Positions 53,209 through 62,695 of a stretch of 64,000 nt of DNA are shown here, piece after piece. Under the pieces are notes generated by a model that saw nothing but the letters and a program-made list of their open reading frames with translations, was not told the origin of the DNA and ran no database searches. The stretch comes from Marinobacter sp. F3R11 (GTDB taxonomy: Bacteria > Pseudomonadota > Gammaproteobacteria > Pseudomonadales > Oleiphilaceae), in NCBI RefSeq assembly GCF_003318275.1, contig NZ_QOCH01000015.1:345608-409607 (forward strand), written 5' to 3'. Position numbers and translations under genes: made by a program. Positions within the stretch are counted from its first letter, which is position 1. Each line of letters starts with the position of its first letter.

Positions 53209-54144
53209 ATGCAGCTAAGCGACATCGAACTACGTCTACTTGACGTATTTATAGCCGTTGTGGAGAGCCAGGGCATTGCCAATGCCCAGACACTTCTGAA
53301 CCGAGACGCTTCAACAATCAGCCGACAACTCCGACAGCTGGAGGAGCGGCTGGAGCTTCGTTTATGCGAGCGCGGCAGAAGCGGCTTTCAATTGACTCCT
53401 GACGGGGAAAAAGTATTCCGCAGCACACTTGAACTCAAACAAGCTGTACACGCCTTTGAAGACCGGACAGAGAGCCTTAAAGGACACCTGTCAGGCGAGG
53501 TTCGGCTCGCGATTATAGACAACCTCATTACCGATCCGAATTGCCCGCTGCGCGCGGTACTCGCTCGCTATGGCGCACGCTCTGACAATAAAACCCACCT
53601 GCACATGGAGATCATGTCTCCACCACGAATAGAGCATGCCCTGCTTGATCACCAGGCAGATCTTGGTATAGGCATTTTCCTGACTCACCTGCCAGAACTT
53701 CACTACGAACCCATGTACGAAGAAACCGACTGGCTGGTATGTGCTCCCTCAAATCCTCTTGCCGAAGCGGAAACACCAGAGCAGATTCGTAGCAAGCTTC
53801 AGTCTTGCGCCAAAGTCGCAAGGAATTTCCTGGGCGCCAAGGGAACCAGGCATCTGGGTGGAGACCCCTCCAACGTCACCGCCTGGGTAGCCAATCTCGA
53901 AGCCGAGGCCCTGCTGATTCTGGCGGGAACCCACGTCGGCTTTTTACCCAATCATTACGTTCGAAACTGGATTGAAAGCGGGCAGATGGTTGCCGTACGA
54001 CCAGACCATTTTCACCGTAAATCTGTCATAGAGGTCGCTTTCCGACGCGGCCGGGAAACCCAGAAGCCCGCAGTCAATGCCTTCCGTGAAGACCTTTTCG
54101 CCACACTCGAACTATGTGGCAAGCCTGCATCCCGCGTCAGGTAA
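53209..54144 (+). CDS. LysR-family transcriptional regulator
   Basis: 311 aa. N-terminal winged helix (RLLDVFIAVVESQGIANAQTLLNRDASTISRQLRQLEERL; RCERGRSGFQLTPDGE-like wing) and a LysR substrate-binding domain with the typical strand-turn RLAIIDNLI. It reads toward the substrate-binding protein gene 81 bases downstream and may control it, although LysR genes more often lie divergent from their targets. Confidence 0.9.
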   Translation: MQLSDIELRLLDVFIAVVESQGIANAQTLLNRDASTISRQLRQLEERLELRLCERGRSGFQLTPDGEKVFRSTLELKQAVHAFEDRTESLKGHLSGEVRLAIIDNLITDPNCPLRAVLARYGARSDNKTHLHMEIMSPPRIEHALLDHQADLGIGIFLTHLPELHYEPMYEETDWLVCAPSNPLAEAETPEQIRSKLQSCAKVARNFLGAKGTRHLGGDPSNVTAWVANLEAEALLILAGTHVGFLPNHYVRNWIESGQMVAVRPDHFHRKSVIEVAFRRGRETQKPAVNAFREDLFATLELCGKPASRVR

Positions 54145-54225
54145 ACCTGCATAATCAGTCATTCTTCTATGTCGGTATCTGGGCAACACTATCTTCCATA
54201 GACCATACCCACATAGGAGAAATAT

Positions 54226-55278
54226 ATGAGACTTGCGGGAATCTTTGCTTCTGCATTGTTAATGTCACTATTGAGTCATACAGCCTTCGCTGCAGACACA
54301 CCTTCTTTTCGCATTGCCTGGACCATTTATGCTGGCAACATGCCTCTTGGTTATGCCGAGGAAACAGGAATACTGGACAAGTGGGGCGACAAATACGGGA
54401 TTGACGTCTCTGCGGTTCAGCTGAATGACTATATAGAAGCTCAGAACCAGTACACCTCTGGCGAATTCGATGGTGTGATTGCTATCACCCTTGATGCCCT
54501 GACTATCCCCGCCGCCAGCGGTGTCGATTCCACGGCAGCGGTAATGCTCACTGCATCCAACGGCAGTGACGGCATAGTGATGAAAGGAAGCGGTAAGAGT
54601 ATTGAAGATCTTACGGGGGAACGCATTAACCTGGTACAGTTTTCAGGCTCTCACTATCTCCTGGCGCGTGCGCTCGATAAATATGGAATGAGCGAAAGAG
54701 ATGTCACCGTTGTTAATACCTCTGATGCGGACATTATCGCAGCGTTTCAGTCCCCGGAGACTCAGGCTGTAGTCACCTGGAAACCGCAACTCAGCCAGGT
54801 TATCGAGCAAAATCCTGACTCCACTTTACTTTTTGACAGCGCCGACATTCCAGATGAAATAACCGACATTCTTCTGGTTCATACTGAAACACTCAAAGAG
54901 CACCCAGAGCTCGGCTACGCTCTGGCAGGGGCATGGTTCGAAGTTGTATCAATGCTGGAGCCGGGCCATCCAAAGCGGGATGAAGTTATTGCACACATGG
55001 CCGCAGCAGTCGGAACCGACCGGGCCGGATTCCTGAAGCAAATGAAAACCATCGATTTTTACACCCGTGAAGAAGCTGCCGAACTGGTTACCAGCGATGA
55101 ATTTTCCTCGATCCTTGGAGAGATCAGCAGCTTTGCCTGGGACAAAGGCCTCCTGGGGCCTTCTGCAACCAGCGCTGATTTCATCGGCATCGAATTTGAT
55201 GATGGCAGCACCCAGGGCAACGAACAGAACGTGAAACTGCGTTTCCCAACCAGCTACATGTTGGAAGCACAACGATGA
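54226..55278 (+). CDS. Orphan ABC substrate-binding protein, NitT/TauT type
   Basis: 350 aa. Signal peptide (cut after AFA), then a NMT1/SsuA-like periplasmic domain: IAWTIYAGNMPLGYAEETGILDKWGDKYGIDV and INLVQFSGSHYLLARAL. Similar proteins bind aliphatic sulfonates, nitrate, pyrimidine precursors or urea-like compounds. No permease or ATPase accompanies it; the next gene, overlapping by ATGA, is a metallo-hydrolase. Ligand unknown. AGGAGA site upstream. Confidence 0.82.
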   Translation: MRLAGIFASALLMSLLSHTAFAADTPSFRIAWTIYAGNMPLGYAEETGILDKWGDKYGIDVSAVQLNDYIEAQNQYTSGEFDGVIAITLDALTIPAASGVDSTAAVMLTASNGSDGIVMKGSGKSIEDLTGERINLVQFSGSHYLLARALDKYGMSERDVTVVNTSDADIIAAFQSPETQAVVTWKPQLSQVIEQNPDSTLLFDSADIPDEITDILLVHTETLKEHPELGYALAGAWFEVVSMLEPGHPKRDEVIAHMAAAVGTDRAGFLKQMKTIDFYTREEAAELVTSDEFSSILGEISSFAWDKGLLGPSATSADFIGIEFDDGSTQGNEQNVKLRFPTSYMLEAQR

Positions 55279-56045
55279 AAATTGCTAATCGATGGTTCGA
55301 AACCAGGCGCATTGACGATCGCATCACCCTGCTGTGGGAGCCGCATGTTGCACGTGTGGAACAGTGCAACATGTGGCACATAAGAGGCCGCGACGCTGAC
55401 CTTCTGGTCGACGCGGGCATGGGCATCGGCAGCCTGAAGAAGGCAATGGCCGAGCTGCTGGACAAGCCCGTAATAGCTGTTGCTACCCATACTCATATGG
55501 ATCACGTTGGCAGCCTGCATGAATTTGACCAGCGTCTGGTTCATCCTCTGGAAGCTGAGCAATTACGCAATCCGGAAGATTACCCTGTACTGTGCAGCTG
55601 CCACTGGCCCGCTGGTATGCGCGAAGCAATCGAGAGCCAGGGTTACGAAGTTCCCGATATACTCATCGATGCATACCCGCACGAGGGGTTCGATCCAATG
55701 GCTTTTCGCACACAAAAAGCCGAGCCCACCAGACTGATTGATGAAGGCGACGTGCTGGACCTCGGCAATACAGCCTTTGAGGTGCTACATCTGCCAGGAC
55801 ACTCTCCTGGCAGTATAGGCCTGTGGGAAAAGTCCAGTGGTACGCTGTTTTCAGGCGATGCCATATACGATGGTCCGCTGCTGGATGCTATCCCGGGCGC
55901 CGACATCGAGGCTTACATTAAGACCATGGAGCGCATACGCGCCTTGCCCGTCAAGGTGGTCCACGGTGGGCACGACCCAAGTTTTGGCCAGGCCCGCCTT
56001 CATCAACTCGTTGATCACTACCTGAAAAGTACCAGCAACAAGTAG
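55275..56045 (+). CDS. MBL-fold metallo-hydrolase
   Basis: 256 aa. The HTHMDH motif (His72, His74, Asp76, His77), a further His in LHLPGHSPGS, Asp in LFSGDAIYDG and His in VVHGGHDPS complete the two-metal site of metallo-beta-lactamase-fold enzymes. No signal peptide, so it acts in the cytoplasm. Overlap of 4 bases with the substrate-binding protein gene suggests it processes what that protein captures (inference). Could be an esterase, lactonase or amidohydrolase-like enzyme. Confidence 0.87.
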   Translation: MKIANRWFETRRIDDRITLLWEPHVARVEQCNMWHIRGRDADLLVDAGMGIGSLKKAMAELLDKPVIAVATHTHMDHVGSLHEFDQRLVHPLEAEQLRNPEDYPVLCSCHWPAGMREAIESQGYEVPDILIDAYPHEGFDPMAFRTQKAEPTRLIDEGDVLDLGNTAFEVLHLPGHSPGSIGLWEKSSGTLFSGDAIYDGPLLDAIPGADIEAYIKTMERIRALPVKVVHGGHDPSFGQARLHQLVDHYLKSTSNK

Positions 56046-56069
56046 CAGTCGGTCCCCGCAAAGATGGCT

Positions 56070-57146
56070 CTATAGCGCCCGATACTCGCCCTGCCGTGCC
56101 AACATCCAGCCAGGGTATTCCGCGGGTAGGCGGCTCACATTATCCAGCGCCGCCAACTCATCGGCGGAAAAGCGGATGCGTGCCGCCTGAATGTTATCCA
56201 GCAGCTGGTCTTCCCGCCGGGCACCCACAATCACGCTACTTACAGCCTTCTGATGCAGCAACCATGCGATGGCGACCTGGGCAACACTAGCCAGGTCGCC
56301 ATCGATGTTTTTGCCAGCAGCGATTTCTCGCATAACTGCGATAACCCTGCTGCCACGCTCACGGTTAACGGGAGGAAAGTCGAACTTCGCGCGGCGATTT
56401 TCTTCCGAAACACCCGCCCCTTCATACTTGCCGGAAAGATAACCACCCGCCAGCGGGCTCCAGACCATCAGTCCGATATTTTCGGATTCGAGCATGGGGA
56501 TAACTTCCCGCTCAAGGTCCCGGCCCACAATGGTGTAGTGCGCCTGCAACGACAGAATCGGACATAACCTGCGGGCCTGAGTAATGCCAACAGCTTTCAT
56601 CACTTGCCATGCAGCCCAGTTCGACAGTCCGATGTAGCGCACATGGTCATGCTGCACCAGGGTGTTCAGCGCCTCAAGGGTCTCATCTATTGGCGTAGCC
56701 GGGTCAAAGCCATGAATCTGGTACAGATCGATATAGTCTGTCTGGAGACGCTGCAGACTGGCCTTGCACTCATTCATGATGTGGACGCGAGAAGCGCCGC
56801 GGGCATTCGGCCCTGCCCCCATGGGACCAAGAACCTTGGTGGCAATCACAACATCTTCACGGGGGACACCCAGGTTTTTCAATGACTGGCCAACAATGCG
56901 CTCACTGGCACCACCACCGTATACATTCGCGGTGTCGATGAAGTTGATACCGGAGTCCAGCGCGATTCGCACCAGATCGTCAGCTTGCTCCTGCTGCAGT
57001 TTTCCTATCAGCCCCCACATATCGTCTCCACCGCCAAAAGTCATAGTGCCAAGACATAAGCCGGAGACAAACAGGCCCGACCGGCCAAGGGTGCGAAGGT
57101 GCATAGGGGTATCATTAATGGTCTGGGGAATATTTGGAGTTGTCAT
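56070..57146 (-). CDS. Aldo/keto reductase
   Basis: 358 aa NADPH-dependent oxidoreductase. TIM-barrel marks: GLCLGTMTFGG, FIDTANVYGGGASERIVG (catalytic Asp and Tyr), VIATKVLG (Lys), DLYQIHGFD (His), and the late VAIAWLLHQKAVSSVIVGARREDQL cofactor-binding segment. ATG 57146 is the most likely start; other in-frame ATGs occur at 57161 and 57104 and none has a strong ribosome site. Divergent from an AraC-type regulator, which probably controls it. Confidence 0.88.
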   Translation of the reverse strand: MTTPNIPQTINDTPMHLRTLGRSGLFVSGLCLGTMTFGGGDDMWGLIGKLQQEQADDLVRIALDSGINFIDTANVYGGGASERIVGQSLKNLGVPREDVVIATKVLGPMGAGPNARGASRVHIMNECKASLQRLQTDYIDLYQIHGFDPATPIDETLEALNTLVQHDHVRYIGLSNWAAWQVMKAVGITQARRLCPILSLQAHYTIVGRDLEREVIPMLESENIGLMVWSPLAGGYLSGKYEGAGVSEENRRAKFDFPPVNRERGSRVIAVMREIAAGKNIDGDLASVAQVAIAWLLHQKAVSSVIVGARREDQLLDNIQAARIRFSADELAALDNVSRLPAEYPGWMLARQGEYRAL

Positions 57147-57251
57147 AAACGATCGTCTCATGAATGTGGAAAAACTGGCGATGCAAAACACTGGATTCAT
57201 GGTACGGTGAAACAGACAAGGTTCAGCTGACAAAAACTCTCAGGCTCTTGC

Positions 57252-58166
57252 ATGATCCTATCAACCTCAAATACCCCGCCAAGGGACCAGCTCCGCGACC
57301 TTGTTGAAAAACAGTGGCTTGCTGATGGCCCTGAGTGTGCGATTGATGGCTTGTGCCTTACCCGGTCACAGGAGCCCAGCGGCACCATCAGGGCGCTGTA
57401 CCACACTTCTTTCTGTATGGTGTTACAGGGGGCAAAGGTCAGTACGATTGGGGATAAAGCCTTTCAATACGGCCAGGACGAATGCCTGTTTGCATCAGTC
57501 AATGTTCCAGTCACCTCACGCATTGTTGAGGCGAGTGCGGACAAGCCCTATCTGGCATTGAGCCTGTCCATTGACCCAGTAATGATCTCCGAGCTGCTGC
57601 TGGCACAACCGGAAATGGCATATCGCGGGGGAAAGCAGCCTGCACTTGTCACAGCACCTATGCCACATGAGCTGTATGGCCCGGTTATCCGCTTACTCCA
57701 TCTTCTCGACCAGCCACATGACCGCCAGGTACTGGAACCGCTGGTGCGCAGGGAAATCTGTTGGCGTTTGTTGCGCTCACCATTGGGGCCGGCATTGCAG
57801 CAAACTGGCACCAGCGACAGCGAAACTGCACGCATTGGCCGGGTAACGGCCTGGATGAGAACAAACTATCAACAGAACATCAGGGTGGCAGAGCTCGCAG
57901 CAATGGCAAACATGAGCCCGGCCTCTTTTCACCGGCACTTCAAAACCATTACCCAGGTGACACCCGTACAATTTCAGAAACAGGTGCGCCTGCAGGAAGC
58001 CCGCAGGCTACTGCTGGGGGAACAGGAAGTCGCCAGTGTCGGCTACAAAGTGGGCTATGAAAGCCCATCTCAGTTCAGTCGTGACTATCGAAAACTTTTT
58101 GGTGCTCCACCAGGAAAGGACAAAGCCATAAGGCGATCAAGCGTAGCGATTGAAACCTGGAGATGA
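57252..58166 (+). CDS. AraC-family transcriptional regulator
   Basis: 304 aa. N-terminal AraC_N cupin-type domain (YHTSFCMVLQGAKVSTIGDKAFQYGQDECLF) and C-terminal double helix-turn-helix (IRVAELAAMANMSPASFHRHFKTITQVTPVQFQKQVRLQEARRLL; VGYESPSQFSRDYRKLFG). It resembles regulators that sit divergent from aldo/keto reductases or alcohol dehydrogenases, as here. The 105-base gap to the reductase should hold both promoters. Confidence 0.9.
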   Translation: MILSTSNTPPRDQLRDLVEKQWLADGPECAIDGLCLTRSQEPSGTIRALYHTSFCMVLQGAKVSTIGDKAFQYGQDECLFASVNVPVTSRIVEASADKPYLALSLSIDPVMISELLLAQPEMAYRGGKQPALVTAPMPHELYGPVIRLLHLLDQPHDRQVLEPLVRREICWRLLRSPLGPALQQTGTSDSETARIGRVTAWMRTNYQQNIRVAELAAMANMSPASFHRHFKTITQVTPVQFQKQVRLQEARRLLLGEQEVASVGYKVGYESPSQFSRDYRKLFGAPPGKDKAIRRSSVAIETWR

Positions 58167-58193
58167 GACATTCTCAAACCGGAGTTCTCGACG

Positions 58194-58211
58194 CTGTCAT
58201 GTAACCATAAC
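58194..58211 (+). promoter_or_regulatory. Candidate Pho box upstream of phnD
   Basis: CTGTCAT at 58194-58200 is a perfect first half-site; after a 4-base spacer the second half CCATAAC is a poor match. A CATAGT about 4 bases later could be the -10. The phnD ATG is at 58265. Phosphate-starvation control of phosphonate uptake is common, so this is plausible but not secure. Confidence 0.4.
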
Positions 58212-58264
58212 AATCCATAGTTAATCTCCTGTAAATGATGAATTCATGACGCAGGAATACAAAC

Positions 58265-59209
58265 ATGAAGAAGTTGGTAACACTGACATGCGCAGCCCTT
58301 ATGACGCCTGTGCTCGCGCAGGGCGCATTCAAACTGGACTCCCGATACGCGGATCAGGACGGCGATCTGATTGCAGACATTCCTGCCAGGTCGGAACAGG
58401 TCGACCCTTCCACGCTGATTTTTGCTTACACACCGGTGGAAGACCCGTCAGTTTACGCTGAAGCCTGGTCTGATTTTCTCGATTACCTGTCTGCAGAAAC
58501 CGGCAAAAAAATCCAGTTCTTCCCGGTTCAGTCCAACGCTGCGCAAATCGAAGCCATGCGTGCCGGTCGCCTCCATATTGCGGGTTTCAATACCGGTTCG
58601 AACCCGATAGCCGTAGCATGTGGCGGTTTCCGCCCGTTCACTATTATGGCGTCCGCGGATGGTTCCTTCGGCTACGAGATGGAAATCATTACCCATCCAG
58701 ACTCAGGCATTACCAATGTAGAAGGGCTGAAAGGTCGCGAACTGGCCTTTACTTCTGAAACCTCGAATTCGGGCTTCAAAGCACCCTCGGCCATACTGAA
58801 AGCGGATTACGACCTTGTGCCCGACAGGGATTTTACTCCGGTATTTTCCGGCAAACACGATAACTCCATCCTCGGCGTTGCCAACAAGGATTATGACGCC
58901 GCCGCGGTTGCCAACTCTGTTATGTCCCGGATGCTGAACCGGGACGTTATCAGTGAAGACCAAATTGTATCTCTGTACAAATCCCAGACCTTCCCCACTA
59001 CCGGATACGGCGTCGCACACAACCTGACGCCGGAACTGCAGGAAAAGATCCAGCAGGCGTTTTTCTCCTTTGACTGGGAAGGCACATCCCTGGAGGAGGA
59101 GTTCTCCAAGTCTGGTGAGGCTCAGTTCATCCCGATTACATTCCAGGAGCACTGGGAAGTCATTCGCAAGATCGATGATGCCAACGGCGTGGTTTACAAC
59201 TGCCGTTAA
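58265..59209 (+). CDS. phnD: Phosphonate/phosphite ABC substrate-binding protein PhnD
   Basis: 314 aa. Signal peptide ends near LAQG. Typical PhnD/PtxB segments: [62 protein letters not shown] and [26 protein letters not shown]. Binds phosphonates, phosphite or related esters in the periplasm. Start has an AGGAA site at proper distance. A terminator-like hairpin follows, so it is expected to be made in excess over the membrane subunits. Confidence 0.9.
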   Translation: MKKLVTLTCAALMTPVLAQGAFKLDSRYADQDGDLIADIPARSEQVDPSTLIFAYTPVEDPSVYAEAWSDFLDYLSAETGKKIQFFPVQSNAAQIEAMRAGRLHIAGFNTGSNPIAVACGGFRPFTIMASADGSFGYEMEIITHPDSGITNVEGLKGRELAFTSETSNSGFKAPSAILKADYDLVPDRDFTPVFSGKHDNSILGVANKDYDAAAVANSVMSRMLNRDVISEDQIVSLYKSQTFPTTGYGVAHNLTPELQEKIQQAFFSFDWEGTSLEEEFSKSGEAQFIPITFQEHWEVIRKIDDANGVVYNCR

Positions 59210-59232
59210 AGGCTCAGAGCGCACCCCTTCGT

Positions 59233-59281
59233 CAGCGGGCTGGCCATGTCGCAAGATGTGGCCGCCCCGCTGTCTTTTTTT
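59233..59281 (+). terminator. Attenuator-type terminator between phnD and phnC
   Basis: CAGCGGG (59233-59239) pairs with CCCGCTG (59266-59272), with an inner GGCCA/TGGCC helix, followed by a run of seven T from 59274-59281 interrupted by none after the first C. It lies in the 92-base gap after phnD. Partial read-through would feed the downstream transporter genes. Confidence 0.75.
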
Positions 59282-59301
59282 ATCAGCGATGGCAGCAAAC
59301 T

Positions 59302-60120
59302 GTGCTTGAACTCAAAGCCTTGTCAAAAACCTATAAAACCGGAGACCGGGCACTGAGTGATATCAGCTTTTCAGTGCCTGCAGGTCAGGTTGTAGGCCTG
59401 ATTGGTCCCTCTGGCGCAGGCAAATCCAGCCTGATCCGGTGCATCAACCGCCTGGTTGAACCCAGTTCCGGCAGCGTCTGTCTCGGTGAAACAGAACTGA
59501 CCACTCTTAATGGCCGGGCTTTACGTCAGGCCCGTCGGCGTATCGGTATGATTTTCCAGGAATATGCCCTGGTTGAACGCCTTACAGTGATGGAGAACGT
59601 GTTATCGGGCCGGCTCGGCTATGTCTCCGGCTGGAGGTCTTTCCTGCGCCGGTACCCGCAGACAGACATTGATCAGGCCTTCGGCTTGCTGGACCGGGTG
59701 GGGCTCAGCGAGCACTACAACAAACGTGCAGATGAACTCTCCGGCGGACAACGGCAGCGTGTGGGTATTGCCAGGGCTCTGGAGCAGAATCCGGAACTGT
59801 TGCTGGCAGACGAGCCCACCGCTTCGCTGGATCCGAAAACCTCCCGCCAGATCATGCGGCTGATCCAGAGCGTTTGCAGGGAAATGAACCTGCCGGCCAT
59901 CATCAATATCCACGATGTGGTACTGGCACAAAACTTTGCTGACCGGATCATCGGGTTACAGGCCGGCCAGGTGGTATTTGACGGCCTGCCCTCAGCTTTG
60001 TCCCACGATGCACTGACCCGCATCTACGGCGCCGAAGATTGGGACCAGGTGCAACAGAACAATGAGTCACAGAATGACGAAGTTCAGCTCAGCAACACCA
60101 GAGTGCCGGAACGATCATGA
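59302..60120 (+). CDS. phnC: Phosphonate ABC transporter ATP-binding protein PhnC
   Basis: 272 aa, GTG start at 59302. Walker [29 protein letters not shown], signature [15 protein letters not shown], Walker [14 protein letters not shown], typical of PhnC. Stop overlaps phnE by ATGA. The C-terminal 20 residues are polar and variable. Confidence 0.93.
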   Translation: MLELKALSKTYKTGDRALSDISFSVPAGQVVGLIGPSGAGKSSLIRCINRLVEPSSGSVCLGETELTTLNGRALRQARRRIGMIFQEYALVERLTVMENVLSGRLGYVSGWRSFLRRYPQTDIDQAFGLLDRVGLSEHYNKRADELSGGQRQRVGIARALEQNPELLLADEPTASLDPKTSRQIMRLIQSVCREMNLPAIINIHDVVLAQNFADRIIGLQAGQVVFDGLPSALSHDALTRIYGAEDWDQVQQNNESQNDEVQLSNTRVPERS

Positions 60121-60926
60121 GCGGTGAAGTCACGTCTTCCCGAACCTGGAAGCGCCCCCCGGTATTGCTGAAAAACCCGGCCTGGCGCTGGACCATTCTG
60201 TCCGGCACCGCCATCTATCTGTTTCTGGCGATCAGTTCAGTGGAGGTCGACTGGTTTCGGGTTTATGAAGGCCTTGAGCGCGGCTGGCGATTCATCCAGG
60301 GGTTTCTGACTCCGGATTTCAGCTCTCGCTGGCGGGACATACAGACCGGTCTGATTGAGAGCCTGACCATGACGCTTACCTCCACCGTGGCAGGCGTACT
60401 GATCTCTGTGCCGATCGGCATTGGTGCAGCTCGCAATCTGGCTCCGGCGCCTGTCTATATGATTTGCAGGAGCATCATTACAGTTTCGCGCTCATTTCAG
60501 GAAATCATTATCGCGATCCTGCTGGTCGCCATGTTCGGGTTCGGGCCATTTGCCGGGTTTCTTACACTGACATTTGCCTCCATCGGGTTCCTTTCCAAGC
60601 TGCTGGCGGAAGAAATTGAAGATTGCGACAGCGCCCAGATTGAAGCCATTCGCGCTACCGGCGCAGGTTGGTGGCAGGTAATCAACTATGCTATCCAGCC
60701 CCAGGTGATGCCGCGGCTGATCGGGCTTTCCCTGTATCGGTTAGACATCAACTTCCGGGAATCTTCTGTCATCGGCATTGTAGGTGCCGGCGGAGTGGGA
60801 GCTACCCTGAATACGGCCATTGATCGCTACGAGTACGATTCGGCAGGAGCCATTCTGATCATCATCATCGCTATTGTATTGGTAGTGGAATACTCATCAT
60901 CCTACATCCGACGGTGGGTACAATGA
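60117..60926 (+). CDS. phnE: Phosphonate ABC transporter permease PhnE (first copy)
   Basis: 269 aa, about six helices. PhnE loop [29 protein letters not shown] and the following [20 protein letters not shown] are family signatures. Overlaps phnC and the second permease by ATGA junctions. Two permeases form a heterodimer in this operon type. Confidence 0.92.
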   Translation: MSGEVTSSRTWKRPPVLLKNPAWRWTILSGTAIYLFLAISSVEVDWFRVYEGLERGWRFIQGFLTPDFSSRWRDIQTGLIESLTMTLTSTVAGVLISVPIGIGAARNLAPAPVYMICRSIITVSRSFQEIIIAILLVAMFGFGPFAGFLTLTFASIGFLSKLLAEEIEDCDSAQIEAIRATGAGWWQVINYAIQPQVMPRLIGLSLYRLDINFRESSVIGIVGAGGVGATLNTAIDRYEYDSAGAILIIIIAIVLVVEYSSSYIRRWVQ

Positions 60927-61732
60927 TGCCCGGAGCAGACGCACAGACCTGGAGATTCCGCAGCCCGAAACAGCACCTGATGCGCTGGACTGGCTGGTTC
61001 TGGCTGATAGCGCTAACGGTGTTCTGCTGGAACCTGATGACCGAAAACACCATATGGGCTTTCGTAGCGGACGCACCGCGTCAGGCATCAGATATCGGCG
61101 GCCGCATGCTTCCCCCACGCTGGGGCTACCTCAGTGATCTCTGGCAACCGCTATGGGACACACTGAACATAGCAACCCTTGGAACACTGATCGGCGTGAT
61201 CATTGCGATACCCGTAGCCTTCCTGGCCGCAGGTAATACAACGCCAAGCCGTCACTTCGTGCGCCCCCTGGCCTTGCTGATCATCGTGACCTCACGCTCA
61301 ATCAACTCCCTTATCTGGGCCCTGCTACTGGTAGCCATTATCGGTCCCGGCCTTCTGGCCGGCATTATTGCTATCGCCCTCCGCTCTGTAGGCTTCGTTG
61401 CCAAGCTGTTGTACGAGGCCATTGAGGAGATTGACGAGAATCAGGTGGAAGCCATACGGGCAACGGGGGCCTCAGGTATACAGGTGATCGACTACGGGAT
61501 TGTCCCGCAGATCCTGCCAGCGTTTTGCGGCATTTCGGTCTTTCGCTGGGACATCAACATTCGCGAGTCTACTATTCTCGGTCTGGTAGGCGCAGGAGGC
61601 CTGGGCCTGCAACTCCAGTCATCCCTGAGTACATTGGCATGGAATCAGGTAACCGTGATATTCCTTGTTATTCTGGCCACAGTGATCGCTTCAGAGTGGG
61701 TGTCTGCTAAAGTCCGGCAGGCCGTACTCTGA
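60923..61732 (+). CDS. phnE: Phosphonate ABC transporter permease PhnE (second copy)
   Basis: 269 aa. ATG 60923 overlaps the first phnE stop (ATGA); a second ATG follows immediately. Loop [28 protein letters not shown] and WDINIRESTILGLVGAGGLG mark PhnE. It differs clearly from the first copy, so the two are old paralogues rather than a recent duplication. Confidence 0.92.
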   Translation: MMPGADAQTWRFRSPKQHLMRWTGWFWLIALTVFCWNLMTENTIWAFVADAPRQASDIGGRMLPPRWGYLSDLWQPLWDTLNIATLGTLIGVIIAIPVAFLAAGNTTPSRHFVRPLALLIIVTSRSINSLIWALLLVAIIGPGLLAGIIAIALRSVGFVAKLLYEAIEEIDENQVEAIRATGASGIQVIDYGIVPQILPAFCGISVFRWDINIRESTILGLVGAGGLGLQLQSSLSTLAWNQVTVIFLVILATVIASEWVSAKVRQAVL

Positions 61733-62670
61733 TGGCATATCCAAAGCCATATATGAAATCACCTTCAACACTTTGGGCATTTGATGCCTATCAGCGTATT
61801 CGTCCGCGGCTTCCGGAACCTGTTTCAACCTCTATTACACCCGAACTGGTGCCATCGCTGGCGGCCATTGCAGATCGCTTTGATGGTTTTATCTTCGATG
61901 CCTTCGGTGTGCTCAACGCTGGCGATATGGCTCTACCTACGGCGGTTGCCCGCTTTCATGACTTGCAGGCAATGGGCAAGCACTGCCTGGTATTGTCCAA
62001 CGCTGCTACCGCGCCACAGCAGCAGTTGGTGCAGAAATACCGTAACCTCGGTTTTCCCCTCACACAGGATCAGCTGATCTCCAGTCGCATGCTGGTAACC
62101 GATGCCCTGGCATCCGCACCTGAACAAACATGGGCCGTTATGGCGCCTGCATCGGCGCACGCCGACCAACTGCCCTGTCGTAGCTTTGTCATTACCAGCC
62201 AGATTGTGCAAACCAGCCGCGAGAAACTCGATAGCGCCGATGCCATATTGATGTTGAGCGCTCAGGACTGGACCGAGGAACTACAGCACGGCCTGATCGA
62301 CAGCCTGCGCCGCCGACCACGACAGGTCTGGGTGGCAAACCCCGATCTGGTGGCACCCCGTGAGAACGGCCTCTCTCTGGAACCGGGGCACTATGCTCAC
62401 CACCTTACAGACGCCACAGGCCTGGACACGGTGTTTTTCGGCAAGCCCTTCAGCAATGCGTTCGATGCAGCTAAAAGCAGACTGGCTCACATACCTGCTT
62501 CCAGATTACTGATGGTGGGAGATACCCTGCACACGGACATTCTCGGCGGGCGCTGCGCAGGTATCAGCACAATGCTGGTGACAGCCCACGGAGCGCTCAA
62601 AGGCATGGATGTGAATGCCTGCATTGCGACATCAGGCATAGTTCCGGATTTTATCGCCCCGGAAATCTGA
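61732..62670 (+). CDS. HAD-IIA family protein in the phn operon
   Basis: 312 aa. HAD motif I is FIFDAFGVLNAG with nucleophile Asp56, but the second Asp of the phosphatase DxD is Phe58. Other motifs are kept: CLVLSNAAT (motif II), FFGKPFSNAFDAAKSRL (Lys region) and LLMVGDTLHTDILGG (motif IV). The cap sits between motifs II and III as in NagD-like HAD-IIA enzymes; it recalls the uncharacterised HAD-IIA group with DxWGVL. ATG overlaps the phnE stop by one base. Loss of the acid/base Asp leaves phosphatase activity uncertain. Position suggests a role with the imported phosphorus compound. Confidence 0.82.
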   Translation: MAYPKPYMKSPSTLWAFDAYQRIRPRLPEPVSTSITPELVPSLAAIADRFDGFIFDAFGVLNAGDMALPTAVARFHDLQAMGKHCLVLSNAATAPQQQLVQKYRNLGFPLTQDQLISSRMLVTDALASAPEQTWAVMAPASAHADQLPCRSFVITSQIVQTSREKLDSADAILMLSAQDWTEELQHGLIDSLRRRPRQVWVANPDLVAPRENGLSLEPGHYAHHLTDATGLDTVFFGKPFSNAFDAAKSRLAHIPASRLLMVGDTLHTDILGGRCAGISTMLVTAHGALKGMDVNACIATSGIVPDFIAPEI

Positions 62671-62695
62671 AAAGCCGTGAGGATGCCCGTACCCT

